From: Desulfuromonas sp.
Lineage (GTDB): Bacteria; Desulfobacterota; Desulfuromonadia; Desulfuromonadales; BM103
NCBI GenBank assembly: GCA_002869725.1
Contig: PKTY01000317.1
Location: forward strand, 1-45,856
DNA: 45,856 bases
Reading direction: 5' to 3'
Shown one piece after another: positions 1-10,553 of this stretch; position 1 is the first letter of the stretch; every line of letters begins with the position of its first letter. Position numbers and translations under genes: made by a program. Below the pieces are notes generated by a model. It was not told where the DNA came from, ran no database searches, and was given only the letters and a program-made list of their open reading frames with translations.

Positions 1-618
1 AAATTGGAGCCGGGCGTTGGCAATATCCACCTCTTCAGAGAGGACGGGGACGCCGACGGAATTGACCATTTTAATCGGATGTCCGACCAGGCTCAGGATG
101 ATATCGATATCGTGGATCATCAGATCGAGAACCACGTTGACATCGGTGCCACGCGGTTTAAAGGACGACAGTCGGTGCGATTCGATAAACTGTGGATTGT
201 TGAGTACCCCTTTGAGGGCCATAACCGCCGGATTGAAGCGTTCAAGGTGACCGACCTGGAAAACCCTCTTACGCTCTTTGGCAAGGAGGATCAACTCCTC
301 GGCCTCGGCTACGGTGGTGGTCACCGGCTTTTCGACCAGGATATGGCAATCTGACAGCAGACAATCGCGGGCCACGGTAAAGTGGTGCTGGGTCGGCACC
401 ACGATCGAGACGAGATCGACCTCTGCCAGCAGTTTCGAGTAGTTATCATAGGCTTGACAGCCGACTTCAGCAGCAACCTCACCGGCTCGACCAGGATCGG
501 AATCAACAACTCCAACCAGATCGACTTCCGGATGCTGTTGGTATTTCTGGGCATGAAACCGGCCAAGATAGCCGACACCGATGACGCCGGCCCGCAACTT
601 TCGATGATCCCTGGTCAA
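1..618 (-). CDS. Gfo/Idh/MocA family oxidoreductase, C-terminus truncated by window edge (possible GnnA-like UDP-GlcNAc 3-dehydrogenase)
   Basis: Manual translation from a TTG at 618 that overlaps the lpxA stop (TTGA): MTRDHRKLRAGVIGVGYLGRFHAQKYQQHPEVDLVGVVDSDPGRAGEVAAEVGCQAYDNYSKLLAEVDLVSIVVPTQHHFTVARDCLLSDCHILVEKPVTTT...; Rossmann GxGxxG-like motif and EKP motif; frame stays open to base 1 (..NSVGVPVLSEEVDIANARLQF). Absent from the ORF track because of the non-ATG start and the window edge. Confidence 0.85.
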   Translation of the reverse strand, partial: MTRDHRKLRAGVIGVGYLGRFHAQKYQQHPEVDLVGVVDSDPGRAGEVAAEVGCQAYDNYSKLLAEVDLVSIVVPTQHHFTVARDCLLSDCHILVEKPVTTTVAEAEELILLAKERKRVFQVGHLERFNPAVMALKGVLNNPQFIESHRLSSFKPRGTDVNVVLDLMIHDIDIILSLVGHPIKMVNSVGVPVLSEEVDIANARLQF

Positions 619-1385
619 CGGGCGATGCCTCGCTCACTTTGTCTGATGAAACTCACGAAATGGGCTAGCTCTGGGGTCTTCTCCAACTCCTCGTCGATCT
701 GATGCAGAGCCTCCTCCAGCCGCAAGCCGGAACGGAAGACCAGACGATAGGCCGTCTTGAGTCCCTTGAGGGTCGCTTCGGAGAAACCACGGCGTTTAAG
801 ACCGATCGTGTTCAGCCCCATGGTCTTGGCCCGGTCGCCCTGGGCGACCGTGTAGGGTGGAATATCCTGAACAACCATCGCCCCGCCGCTGATCATGGTA
901 TGGCAGCCGACCCGGCAGAATTGATGTACAGCCGCCAGTCCCCCGAGAATCGCCTGCTGCTCGACTTCGACATGGCCCGCCAGAGTCGCTCCATTGGCCA
1001 GGATCACCTGATCGTGAACGATGCAGTCATGAGCGACATGGGAATACGCCATGAACAGGCAGTCGTTGCCGACTCTGGTCACGCCACCGCCATCTCCCGT
1101 GCCTCGGTGCAGAGTGGCAAACTCACGGATGGTATTGCGGTCGCCAATTTTCAGGAAAGTCTCCTCCCCGGCGTATTTGAGATCCTGAGGAGGTGCACCG
1201 ATAGAAGCGAACTGAAAAATTCGGTTGTCAGCACCGATCTCCGTCCAGCTGTCGATCACCGTGTGGGCACCGATCGTTGTCCCGGAACCGACGCTGACAT
1301 GCTTGCCGATCACCGCATAAGGCCCGACTTCGACATCGGCTGACAGTTGTGCTGAAGGGTCGATGATTGCCGTGGAATGTATCAT
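615..1385 (-). CDS. lpxA: acyl-ACP--UDP-N-acetylglucosamine O-acyltransferase
   Basis: Left-handed beta-helix hexapeptide repeats, IHSTAIIDPSAQLSADVEVGPYAVIG; adjacent to fabZ and lpxD. Confidence 0.95.
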   Translation of the reverse strand: MIHSTAIIDPSAQLSADVEVGPYAVIGKHVSVGSGTTIGAHTVIDSWTEIGADNRIFQFASIGAPPQDLKYAGEETFLKIGDRNTIREFATLHRGTGDGGGVTRVGNDCLFMAYSHVAHDCIVHDQVILANGATLAGHVEVEQQAILGGLAAVHQFCRVGCHTMISGGAMVVQDIPPYTVAQGDRAKTMGLNTIGLKRRGFSEATLKGLKTAYRLVFRSGLRLEEALHQIDEELEKTPELAHFVSFIRQSERGIAR

Positions 1386-1393
1386 GAAAATTC

Positions 1394-1828
1394 CTATTTA
1401 GGGGCAAAGGTCGCCTTGAGCTCGGCTTCGGTAACCAGCTTGTCGGCAACCAGAGCCTTACCGGAGAAGGTGTAAATGCCTCTGCGTAAGCTGAGCAGTT
1501 CGAGTTCGATGGTAAGCAGATCGCCAGGCATGACCGGCCGACGGAATTTGGCTTTGTCGATACCGACAAAGTAGGGGACCTTGTCTTCGTCAACATCTTT
1601 ACGCAAGTAGGCGTAGACTCCACCGACCTGGGCCATGGCCTCAAGAATCAGCACACCTGGCATAATCGGGTGTTCTGGGAAATGTCCCTGGAAGAAGGGC
1701 TCGTTGATGGTAACACATTTCTGGCCGACAATCCCTTTGTCGGCATCAAAGCTGACAATCCGATCGATCAGCAGAAACGGATAACGGTGTGGCAGATATT
1801 TCATGATCTCAAGGATATTGAGTTCCAT
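1394..1828 (-). CDS. fabZ: 3-hydroxyacyl-ACP dehydratase FabZ (start trimmed to MELNILEIM)
   Basis: [17 protein letters not shown]...[26 protein letters not shown] motif; ATG at 1828 lies just downstream of the lpxD stop. Confidence 0.95.
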   Translation of the reverse strand: MELNILEIMKYLPHRYPFLLIDRIVSFDADKGIVGQKCVTINEPFFQGHFPEHPIMPGVLILEAMAQVGGVYAYLRKDVDEDKVPYFVGIDKAKFRRPVMPGDLLTIELELLSLRRGIYTFSGKALVADKLVTEAELKATFAPK

Positions 1829-1829
1829 C

Positions 1830-2879
1830 TCAACCTTGCTCCTTGTCAAGTTTCCCCTGCAATTCAGCCAGCTGCTGTTTGAGCCGCTGCAGTTCACGAC
1901 GCATCTCAGGCAGGTGGGGAAGACACATTGACGATTTCAGCCATTCCCGGTGTGGCTGCATCGGCAACCCGGCCAGGTTCTGATTATCTTCGACATTTCT
2001 GGTGACACCTCCACGGCCGGCCACCGTCACATTGTCACCGACCCTGACATGGCCGGCGACCGCTGACTGGCCACCGAAAATAGCGTGCCGCCCGATTCTG
2101 GCGCTTCCAGCCACCCCGACCTGAGCCGTCAGGACACTGTGCTCACCGACTTCGACGTTATGAGCAATATGCACCTGATTATCGATTTTACAGCCGCGGC
2201 CGATCCTGGTGTCGCCGAGTGTTCCCCGGTCGACGCAGGCGCAAGCCCCGATCTCGACATCGTCTTCGAGGATGACCCGGCCAACCTGGGGGATCTTGAA
2301 ATAGACCTCGCCGTCCGGGGCATAGCCGAAGCCGTCACTGCCGATCACGGCACCAGGTTGGAGGATAACCCGGTTACCCAACAGACACCCTTCCCGCACC
2401 GTGACATTGGCATGCAGCAGACAATCTTCACCGATTACAGCCTCCGGGTAGATCACCACGTTGGGATGCAGCCGACTGCCTCGACCGATGGTCGCCCCGG
2501 CACCGATGACGCAGCCGGGAGAGATCGCCACATCGTCTGCGACCCGGGCCTGCGGGTCAACATGAGCCTGAGGAGAAACCCCGTATCCAGCTTCAACGTC
2601 CCCGACAAACCAGGAGAGCACCTTTGCAAAAGCCAGGTAAGGATTTTTGACCAAAAGCAGTGGCCGGTCGAGTTCATGCTCGAGACCGGGATGAACAATG
2701 ATCGCTCCGGCCCCGCAGTCAGCGAGCTTACTGCGGTACTTGGGGTTGGTCAGAAAGCTGATCTGCCCACTACCGGCCAGGTCGAGAGGAGCAACCCCCG
2801 TCAGGACAACCCCGGGATCGCCGATCACCTTACCTCCAACCAGTTCCGCCAGTTCCGCCAGAGTGGCCGATTTTGCCAT
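1830..2879 (-). CDS. lpxD: UDP-3-O-(3-hydroxymyristoyl)glucosamine N-acyltransferase
   Basis: Hexapeptide repeats, VIGSDGFGYAPDG, NVEVGEHSVLTAQVGVAGSARIG; operon context. Confidence 0.95.
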   Translation of the reverse strand: MAKSATLAELAELVGGKVIGDPGVVLTGVAPLDLAGSGQISFLTNPKYRSKLADCGAGAIIVHPGLEHELDRPLLLVKNPYLAFAKVLSWFVGDVEAGYGVSPQAHVDPQARVADDVAISPGCVIGAGATIGRGSRLHPNVVIYPEAVIGEDCLLHANVTVREGCLLGNRVILQPGAVIGSDGFGYAPDGEVYFKIPQVGRVILEDDVEIGACACVDRGTLGDTRIGRGCKIDNQVHIAHNVEVGEHSVLTAQVGVAGSARIGRHAIFGGQSAVAGHVRVGDNVTVAGRGGVTRNVEDNQNLAGLPMQPHREWLKSSMCLPHLPEMRRELQRLKQQLAELQGKLDKEQG

Positions 2880-2881
2880 GA

Positions 2882-3397
2882 CTACTTCTTCTGGGCGTCG
2901 AACGCCTGGATCACCGAATCAGTCATATCGATGCTGCTGTCGGCATAGACCAGCGAGCTCTCGGTTTTCTCAAGAACCAGAGTATAGCCGTTTTTTTTGC
3001 CAACATCCTGGACCACTTTGAGAATATCCTCCAGAATCTTGCGGGTCAGATCGGCATCGGTCTGCTGCAGCTCTTCCTGAATATCCTTGGTGAACCGCTG
3101 ATATTCCTTGAGTTTCTGCTGGTAATCACGCTCCTTGGCGCTGCGGGCCTCCTCGGAGAGCAGCATGGCCTGCTTTTCCAGGTCTTCCTTGAGCTTCTGC
3201 AACTCCTCCTGGCGCAGCTGGACTTCGGCATCGTAGGTTTCAACTTTGGACTTGATCTTCTCCTTGGCCATTTTACCGGCAGACGACAGATTCAAGGCTT
3301 TTTGCAGGTCAACATAGCCGACCTTCAGATCGGCAGCCGACACCGTTGTGGAAAAAATTCCGAACAAAATCGCAACGACAGTAAGCAGACGCAACAT
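2882..3397 (-). CDS. OmpH/Skp-family periplasmic chaperone
   Basis: Signal peptide, LKVGYVDLQKALNLSSAGK then a charged coiled coil; between bamA and lpxD. Confidence 0.88.
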   Translation of the reverse strand: MLRLLTVVAILFGIFSTTVSAADLKVGYVDLQKALNLSSAGKMAKEKIKSKVETYDAEVQLRQEELQKLKEDLEKQAMLLSEEARSAKERDYQQKLKEYQRFTKDIQEELQQTDADLTRKILEDILKVVQDVGKKNGYTLVLEKTESSLVYADSSIDMTDSVIQAFDAQKK

Positions 3398-3443
3398 GAT
3401 TAGACTCCTTTGGAAACAGTTAAAAATAGTGGATAGTATCCGA

Positions 3444-5690
3444 TCAGAAGAAACGACCGATCATGAATTCGAATTTGGTGTCAGACTCCCAGGGTTCGGG
3501 ATCGAGATTGTACCCCCACTCGAGGCGAAGCGGACCGAGCGGACTGCGCCAGCGAATCCCCCCGCCGGCACTGTAACGCCAGTCGTCAAACATGTCCTGA
3601 CCGTCGCCCCAGGAATTACCGATATCGAAGAAGGCCACCCCCTTGATGCCAACATCGGGGACCAGCGGAAAGATATATTCGAGATTGGCAAAGGCCGCCT
3701 TTTCTCCCCCCAGGTAGTCTCCAGTCTCCAGGTCACGAGGACCGACCTCACGATTTTCAAAGCCGCGCAGCGTGTTGATTCCTCCGAGAAAAAACCGCTC
3801 ATCGACCGGGACACCCTCATCTCCCATATCCTGCACATAGCCGATATTGCCATGCACAGAAAAGACTGTCCCCCAGAACAGCGGCCAGAAATGCCGATAG
3901 TCAACCACATACTTGCTGAACTTCTCATCGCCACCGATCCCGGCATATTCCCAGGAGACTTCGAGAACCCCGCCTGACGAAGGGTCGAGGCGGTTGTCAG
4001 TGGTGTTACGGGAAAAGGTGGTGGTAATCGATGAAATCGTCGACTCGCCTTCCTCCTCCTTGATGGTCAACGAAGCCTCCGGGTCGACATCGAAGATCTC
4101 TTTTTGATCGTAGCGATAAACAACCAGAATCCGTGAATATTCTCCGACCGGATGCCCGCCCTTGAGAGCTCCACCCGTTACTTTACGGCTGAAATCGGTC
4201 CATTCTCGTTCGGTCTTGTAAAGTTCGAAGCCAAGCACCCAGCGGCTGTCGAGAAAGTACGGGTCGGTCAGACCAACCTGGTAGGTAGTGCTCTCTCCAC
4301 CGACAGAGCCCGCCAGGTTGAGCTTCCAGCCACGGCCGAGGAAGTTCTCCTGGGTCATCGAACCCTGGCCGACGAAACCTTCCACCGAGGAATAGCCGGC
4401 ACCGATACTGAAAGTCCCGGTCGGACGCTCGGTGACCTTGACGTTGACATCGATCAACTCCGGAGCGCTTCCCTCGTTAGTGGTGATGTCGACGGTCTCG
4501 AAAAAGCCGAGGTTATTGATCCGAGCCTTGCTTCGTTTGAGATCGGAAGCGTTGTAGAGCTCACCTTCGATCAGTTTCATTTCGCGGCGGATCACCTTGT
4601 CACGGGTCTTGGTGTTGCCGGAAACATTAATCCGCTCAATCGACACCTGTGGCCCCTGCTCGATATCGAGCATGATGTCAATCGTCTGCTCAGCGTCGTT
4701 GACACGGGTCAGGGGCGCGACGTTGACATAGGCGTACCCTTTGTCGGCATAGAGGTCGGTCACCACAACCACCCCTTGACGCAGCTTCTCGCGCGAAAAG
4801 ACATCGCCCGGCTCCATATCGACCCGATTGAGAATCTCCCCCTTTCGGTCGATCAGGTCGCCCTGAGCGTCAATTTTGCCGAGCCGGTACTGGTCCCCCT
4901 CTTCAACCTTGATCAGCACCAGCATATTGTGGTTGTCGTTAACCAGGGAAATCACCGGCTCTCTGACCTTGACCCGCACATGGCCAACATTGTAGTAGAG
5001 ATCGGCAACCCGTTCGAGGTCCTGCTCAAGGAGCAGCTCGTCATAATTGCCGCGCCCGGTCAGCCACGACAGGAACCATTTTTCCTGCGTCTCCATGGCA
5101 TCCCGCAGTTCACCACTATCAAAGACCTCATTCCCCTCGAAGCGGATCTCCTTGATCCTGACCAAAGGACCTTCATCGATTTTGAAAACCACCGTCGACT
5201 CGTTGTCATCGTTGATCTCACTGTCGGCAGTGATCTGTGCCGCATAGTAGCCTTCCTTGACATAAGCCGACTTGATGGCATCGATACTGCGGCTGACCTG
5301 GTAAGGATCGAAGATATCGGGGACCTTGACCGTCACCGTTTCGCGCAGTTTGCTCTCTTCGAGTTCATCATTCCCCTCGAAGCGCACCCCGCGCACCAGC
5401 GGACGCTCGACCAGGTTGAACCTGAGAAGTTTGCCGTCACCCAACGGTTCGGCCTCGACGGCGATGTCGGCAAAGCGTCCCAGGCGATAGATGGCCTGGA
5501 TCGCCCGGTCCACATCCTCGGAGGAGATTGTCTGACCGACCCTGAGGCTGATGGCACTGAGCACGTCGCTGACCTTGACCCGACTGGTCCCCTCAACCTC
5601 GATATCGGTCAACAGAAAGCTTTCGCCCGCCCAGGCAAACGTGGTCAGTGACAGAAACAGTAGGAGAGTGATAACCCTCTTCAGCATCAA
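3444..5690 (-). CDS. bamA: outer membrane protein assembly factor BamA
   Basis: Signal peptide, five POTRA-like repeats, C-terminal Omp85 barrel with RGF motif (INTLRGFENREVGPRD) and terminal aromatic (IGRFF). Confidence 0.95.
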   Translation of the reverse strand: MMLKRVITLLLFLSLTTFAWAGESFLLTDIEVEGTSRVKVSDVLSAISLRVGQTISSEDVDRAIQAIYRLGRFADIAVEAEPLGDGKLLRFNLVERPLVRGVRFEGNDELEESKLRETVTVKVPDIFDPYQVSRSIDAIKSAYVKEGYYAAQITADSEINDDNESTVVFKIDEGPLVRIKEIRFEGNEVFDSGELRDAMETQEKWFLSWLTGRGNYDELLLEQDLERVADLYYNVGHVRVKVREPVISLVNDNHNMLVLIKVEEGDQYRLGKIDAQGDLIDRKGEILNRVDMEPGDVFSREKLRQGVVVVTDLYADKGYAYVNVAPLTRVNDAEQTIDIMLDIEQGPQVSIERINVSGNTKTRDKVIRREMKLIEGELYNASDLKRSKARINNLGFFETVDITTNEGSAPELIDVNVKVTERPTGTFSIGAGYSSVEGFVGQGSMTQENFLGRGWKLNLAGSVGGESTTYQVGLTDPYFLDSRWVLGFELYKTEREWTDFSRKVTGGALKGGHPVGEYSRILVVYRYDQKEIFDVDPEASLTIKEEEGESTISSITTTFSRNTTDNRLDPSSGGVLEVSWEYAGIGGDEKFSKYVVDYRHFWPLFWGTVFSVHGNIGYVQDMGDEGVPVDERFFLGGINTLRGFENREVGPRDLETGDYLGGEKAAFANLEYIFPLVPDVGIKGVAFFDIGNSWGDGQDMFDDWRYSAGGGIRWRSPLGPLRLEWGYNLDPEPWESDTKFEFMIGRFF

Positions 5691-5792
5691 TTTAATAATC
5701 CTTCCGGCAGCAGTCTGACTGCAAATCGGCTTATTTTATGAAATCGTTCCTGACAATGCAAACGCTAATCCGGCCAATCAACCCCTGACCAT

Positions 5793-6473
5793 CTATCCAT
5801 TATCGGCCAGGCCTGCCAGCTGCCCATCCACCATATGCAGAGTGCGGTCCATGCGCTGCGCCACCTGACTGCTGTGGGTGACAATGACCATGGTCAGCTG
5901 ATGCTGTTCATGCAGTTGATCGAGCAGAGCCAGAATCTCGTCGGATGTTGCGCTGTCGAGATTGCCAGTCGGCTCGTCAGCCAACAGCAGTCGGGGTGAC
6001 ATGACCAGAGCCCGGGCAATAGCGACCCGCTGCTGCTCACCCCCGGAGAGCTGGCCCGGCTTGTGGGAAACACGATGATCGAGACCAACCGAAGCAAGCA
6101 ACCGTTCCGCCCGCTGGCGGGCCTCGGCCCGTGCACCACGGCTGACCAGCACCGGCAACATGACATTTTCCAGGGCGCTGAACTCGGGGAGCAGCTGGTG
6201 AAACTGGAAGACAAAACCGATGGTGCGGTTGCGAAAGGTATCGAGCTCGGCGCTGCCGAAACGGAAGATGTCCTGGCCATGAAACGTCACCGAACCGCCG
6301 CTTGGACGGTCAAGGCCACCCAGCAAATGCATCAGAGTGGTCTTGCCGGCTCCGGAAGCACCGACCACGGCAATCCTCTCGGCAGCTTCGATATCGAAGC
6401 TGACCTTGCGCAGAACCTCGATCTCGCCTCTTTCGGTAGGAAATTTCCGGCTCAGTTCACGAACGACGATCAT
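5793..6473 (-). CDS. lolD: lipoprotein-releasing ABC transporter ATP-binding protein LolD
   Basis: Walker [25 protein letters not shown] signature, Walker [13 protein letters not shown]; next to a LolC/E permease. Confidence 0.9.
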   Translation of the reverse strand: MIVVRELSRKFPTERGEIEVLRKVSFDIEAAERIAVVGASGAGKTTLMHLLGGLDRPSGGSVTFHGQDIFRFGSAELDTFRNRTIGFVFQFHQLLPEFSALENVMLPVLVSRGARAEARQRAERLLASVGLDHRVSHKPGQLSGGEQQRVAIARALVMSPRLLLADEPTGNLDSATSDEILALLDQLHEQHQLTMVIVTHSSQVAQRMDRTLHMVDGQLAGLADNG

Positions 6474-6482
6474 TGCCCGGCC

Positions 6483-7736
6483 CTATTCATAACGCAGGGC
6501 CTCGGCCGGATCCATGCGCGCAGCTCGCCAGGCGGGGTAGACCGTGGCCAAAAGCGAGATACTCATGGCGACGATTACCACGGCGATCACATCAGCGGAG
6601 TTGACCACCGAAGGAAACTTGTCCATGCCGTAGACGCTCTCCTCGAAAATCTTGACGTGCAGCAGCCCCTCCAGCCACTTGATGATCGGATCGGCATTGC
6701 GAGCAATCAGCAGGCCAAGAGCTGTTCCGAGCAGTGTTCCGAGCGTGCCGATGATCAATCCCTCGAGGACAAAAATCTTCATGATGCTGCGTGAGGTCGC
6801 ACCCATCGAGCGCAGAATGGCAATATCGCGGTGCTTTTCCATGACGACCATGATCAAAGTGGTGGCGATATTGAAAGCGGCGACCAGCACGATGATGCCG
6901 AGAACGATGAACAGACCGAGCTTCTCAAGCTTCAGGGCGGAGAGAAACGAACCGAACATCTCCTCCCACGAACGGACCGCATAGGGATAACCGTAGACTT
7001 CGCGCAAGGCAGCGGCCACCGGGCGGGCCTGGTCGAAACCTGCGACCTCGACCTCGACGCCGCTGACTCCGGTGCCGAGATCGAAAAAGGCTTGGGAAAC
7101 AGCCAGGTCGATATAGGCAAAATAGGTATCGAGAAAGCCGCCGCGCTGGGTGAAGATGGCCACCACCCGAAACGGCTTCATCTTCGGGATCATACCGAAC
7201 GGCGTGATGCTGAACATCGGCGGTATCACGTTGATGGTCTCCCCCACAGAAACCCCGAGGGAAGTCGCGGTATCGAGGCCGATGATGATACCGGGAATCG
7301 GACTTGCCGGATCATAGAGCAGCTGCTCGACCGTCTGGTCGGCGAAGGTCAGAAAATCCTGGCGGAATACCTTGTGACCGGCAGCAACCCCTTTGACGTT
7401 GACCGCCGCCACGTTGCGGTTGGACAGCAACATCGCCTCTTTGCTGACAAAGGGGGCGGCTCCGATCACCAGCGGCGCAAGCTGACCAGCCTGTTCAACG
7501 ACTTCATTAACGTTATCGAGCTCTTCGCCATGTTTTTGAATCAGGACATGGGGGATGTTGCCGAGGATCTGCTGACGTACCCCGTCGTGAAAACCGGTCA
7601 TCACCGCCAGCACCACAATCAGGGCCGCGACACCAAGGGTCACTCCGGCGATCGAAATGAAAGAGATCACCGAGATAAAGGTCTGCTTGCGCTTGGCGCG
7701 CAGGTAGCGAAGACTGACAAACAGTTCGTAGGACAT
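6483..7736 (-). CDS. lipoprotein-releasing ABC transporter permease, LolC/LolE family
   Basis: MSYELFVSLRYLRAKRKQTFISVISFISIAGVTLGVAALIVVLAVMTGF; FtsX-like C-terminus. Confidence 0.9.
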   Translation of the reverse strand: MSYELFVSLRYLRAKRKQTFISVISFISIAGVTLGVAALIVVLAVMTGFHDGVRQQILGNIPHVLIQKHGEELDNVNEVVEQAGQLAPLVIGAAPFVSKEAMLLSNRNVAAVNVKGVAAGHKVFRQDFLTFADQTVEQLLYDPASPIPGIIIGLDTATSLGVSVGETINVIPPMFSITPFGMIPKMKPFRVVAIFTQRGGFLDTYFAYIDLAVSQAFFDLGTGVSGVEVEVAGFDQARPVAAALREVYGYPYAVRSWEEMFGSFLSALKLEKLGLFIVLGIIVLVAAFNIATTLIMVVMEKHRDIAILRSMGATSRSIMKIFVLEGLIIGTLGTLLGTALGLLIARNADPIIKWLEGLLHVKIFEESVYGMDKFPSVVNSADVIAVVIVAMSISLLATVYPAWRAARMDPAEALRYE

Positions 7737-7789
7737 CTGCTCCCATCACTTCAGGTGCGACAAGAAAGGGCCTGGTCACAACTCCCAGG

Positions 7790-9280
7790 TCAGGGCTTCT
7801 CCGACCGCAACTGCGGGAAAAGAATTACGTCGCGGATCGACGGCGAGTTGGTCAGCAGCATCACCAGACGGTCGATGCCGATCCCTTCGCCGGCAGCAGG
7901 CGGCAGGCCGTACTCAAGGGCACGGATATAATCCTCATCCATGGCGTGAGCCTCCTCATCGCCCGCCTCCTTTTCGGCCAACTGCTTGATAAACCGTTCC
8001 TTCTGATCGTCCGGATCGTTAAGCTCGGAGAAGGCATTGGCCAGTTCGCGCCCGACGATGAACAGCTCGAAACGATCCACCACCGAGGGATTCTGGTCGT
8101 TCTTGCGTGAAAGAGGAGAGACCTCAGTCGGGTATTCGGTGATGAAGGTCGGGTTCCAGAGCTGCGGTTCGGCGACCTCATCGAAGATTTCGGTAAGCAG
8201 TTTGCCGTGGCCGATCCGCGGGTCGAGGTCAAGACCGATTTTTTTGCTGTAGTCGAGCAGGGTCTTACGATCGTCCAGATCGGCTTCGCTGAGGTCACTG
8301 TATTTGACAATCGCCTGTCCCACACTCAGACGCTGCCAGGGGCGACTCAGGTCGACCTGGCGCTCGCCATAGGGGATAGTCAGGCTGCCGCAGACTTCCC
8401 TGGCGACATGACAGATCAACTCCTCAGTGAAGTCCATCAGCTCCTGGTAGGTGGCGTAAGCCTGGTAGAACTCCATCATGGTAAATTCGGGATTGTGCTG
8501 TATCGAGATCCCCTCGTTGCGGAAGTTGCGGTTGATCTCGAAAACCCGTTCGAAACCGCCAACGACCAGCCGCTTGAGGTAGAGCTCCGGAGCGATGCGC
8601 AGGAACAGGTCCATCTTGAGGGTGTTGTGGTGGGTGACAAACGGCTTGGCGGTCGCGCCCCCGGCAATCGGCTGCATCATCGGCGTCTCGACCTCGAGAA
8701 AGTCGCGGCCGACCATGAACTGACGGATCAGACCGACGATCCGGCTGCGGGTACGGAACACCTCACGCACCTCGGGGTTGACGATCAGATCGAGGTAGCG
8801 CTGGCGGTAGCGGGTTTCAACATCGGTCAGGCCATGCCATTTTTCAGGAAGCGGCAGCAGCGATTTGGTCAGCACACGAATTGTCGCGGCGCGCAGAGAG
8901 AGCTCACCGGTCTTGGTCCTAAACGGCTGGCCGGTTACGCCAACAATGTCGCCAATATCGAAACGACGAAACGTTTCGAACGGCTCTTCTCCGACCTCGT
9001 TTCTGGCAACATAGACCTGAAGGCGCCCAGTGCGGTCCTGCAGCTGAATAAAGGCCGCCTTGCCGAAATCGCGCTTGGCCATGATTCTTCCGGCCACGGC
9101 GTAATCGGCAGCGGTAGACTCAAGAGCCTCGGCATCATGGTCGGCATGAGCTTGCAAAATGGCGGCGCTGGTGTGACTGACCCGGAAATCGTTGGCGAAC
9201 GGGTTAAGACCCTGGCCACGAAGCTCTTCAAGCTTGGCCCGGCGCTGGGCAATTATTTCATTAGGACTTTCTGTCGACAT
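7790..9280 (-). CDS. lysS: lysyl-tRNA synthetase, class II (start trimmed to MSTESPNE)
   Basis: Class II aaRS motifs ([77 protein letters not shown]). Confidence 0.96.
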   Translation of the reverse strand: MSTESPNEIIAQRRAKLEELRGQGLNPFANDFRVSHTSAAILQAHADHDAEALESTAADYAVAGRIMAKRDFGKAAFIQLQDRTGRLQVYVARNEVGEEPFETFRRFDIGDIVGVTGQPFRTKTGELSLRAATIRVLTKSLLPLPEKWHGLTDVETRYRQRYLDLIVNPEVREVFRTRSRIVGLIRQFMVGRDFLEVETPMMQPIAGGATAKPFVTHHNTLKMDLFLRIAPELYLKRLVVGGFERVFEINRNFRNEGISIQHNPEFTMMEFYQAYATYQELMDFTEELICHVAREVCGSLTIPYGERQVDLSRPWQRLSVGQAIVKYSDLSEADLDDRKTLLDYSKKIGLDLDPRIGHGKLLTEIFDEVAEPQLWNPTFITEYPTEVSPLSRKNDQNPSVVDRFELFIVGRELANAFSELNDPDDQKERFIKQLAEKEAGDEEAHAMDEDYIRALEYGLPPAAGEGIGIDRLVMLLTNSPSIRDVILFPQLRSEKP

Positions 9281-9327
9281 CAGACTTTTTCCTTCGCTAC
9301 AGGCAACAGATGGGCACAAGCCGCTGC

Positions 9328-10417
9328 TCAGCGCAGCAGATAGGCCTCGATGAAACCGTCAAGGTCGCCGTCGAGCACTCCATCAGCATTGCCGACTTCA
9401 TGACCTGTACGGTGATCCTTGACCATCCGGTAGGGATGGAGGACATAGGAGCGGATCTGGCTTCCCCAGGCAATCTCCTTCTTTTCGCCAGCCAGAGCTT
9501 CGGCTTCGCTCTCCTTCTTTTCCATCTCCAGTTCGTAGATACGGGCTTTGAGCTGCTTCATTGCCACTGCCCGGTTCTTGTGCTGGGAACGTTCATTCTG
9601 GCAGCTGACCACGATTCCGGTCGGAATATGGGTGATGCGGATCGCTGAATCGGTCTTGTTAACATGCTGACCGCCAGCGCCACTGGCTCGATAGGTATCG
9701 ACCTTGAGATCTTTATCCTGGATATCGACCTCGATATCGTCGGAAAGCTCTGGAAAGACAAAGACCGAGCAGAAGGATGTGTGGCGCCGGGCATTGGCAT
9801 CGAAGGGGGAAATACGCACCAGCCGGTGGATCCCCTTCTCCGCCTTCAGGTAACCGTAAGCATAGGGGCCGCTGACCGTAAAAGTCACTCCTTTGGCACC
9901 CGCCTCATCGCCGGGCTGGTACTCGGTGATCTCGGTCTTGAATCCCTTGCGTTCGGCCCAGCGCAGATACATGCGCAACAACATTTCAGCCCAGTCCTGG
10001 GCTTCGGTCCCTCCCGCCCCGGCGTTGATACTGACGATGGCATCGGTAGCGTCGTGCTCACCGGAGAGCATGCGAGCAAACTCCATCTGCTCGACACGAC
10101 GCACCAGGGGAGGAAGCAGGGAGCGAACCTCTTCGAGGGTCTCGCTATCCTCACCCTCGTTGCCAAGTTCGCACAACACCAACAGGTCTTCAAGTTCCCG
10201 GTGGGAATCGTCCCAGCCGGCCACCTGATTGTGCAGGGCGGTCCGCTCTTTTAGAACCTCCTGGGCCTTCTCGTTGTCGTTCCAGAATTCCGGGCGGGCA
10301 ACCTCGGCTTCAAGCTCGCTGACCCGCTCACGCCTGGCATCGATGTCAAAGGGACCTCCTCAGCTCGGCGAGCTTTTCCCTTAGATTTTCCAGTAATTCG
10401 ATCTCTTCGCGAAACAT
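9328..10417 (-). CDS. prfB: peptide chain release factor 2, expressed by programmed +1 frameshift: complement(join(9328..10347,10349..10417))
   Basis: [20 protein letters not shown] (GGQ) motif; upstream 23-codon leader [23 protein letters not shown] ends AGG AGG TCC CTT TGA C; +1 frame continues [54 protein letters not shown]. Confidence 0.95.
10346..10367 (-). promoter_or_regulatory. prfB programmed +1 ribosomal frameshift site (internal SD AGGAGG, slippery CTT, in-frame TGA C)
   Basis: Reads AGGAGGTCCCTTTGAC on the minus strand, the canonical RF2 autoregulation architecture. Confidence 0.93.
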
Positions 10418-10553
10418 AAAGGCACCTTTGAAGTTAAAAGTTGAACGGGAGATTATACCCGCCCACCAAGGGGCAAACAAGGGGAGATTAAAGATATTGG
10501 TCGTTTTTTCACTGCAACCAAAGGCCGTTGCTGCAACGCCTCGAAACGGTCTG

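Noticed and set aside
4152-5651. 499-aa plus-strand ORF
   Set aside because: Fully antisense to bamA; a codon-bias shadow ORF with no domain-like features.
6831-9343. Plus-strand ORFs of 366 and 378 aa (6831-7931, 8207-9343)
   Set aside because: Antisense to lolC/E and lysS; charged low-complexity translations typical of GC-rich shadow frames.
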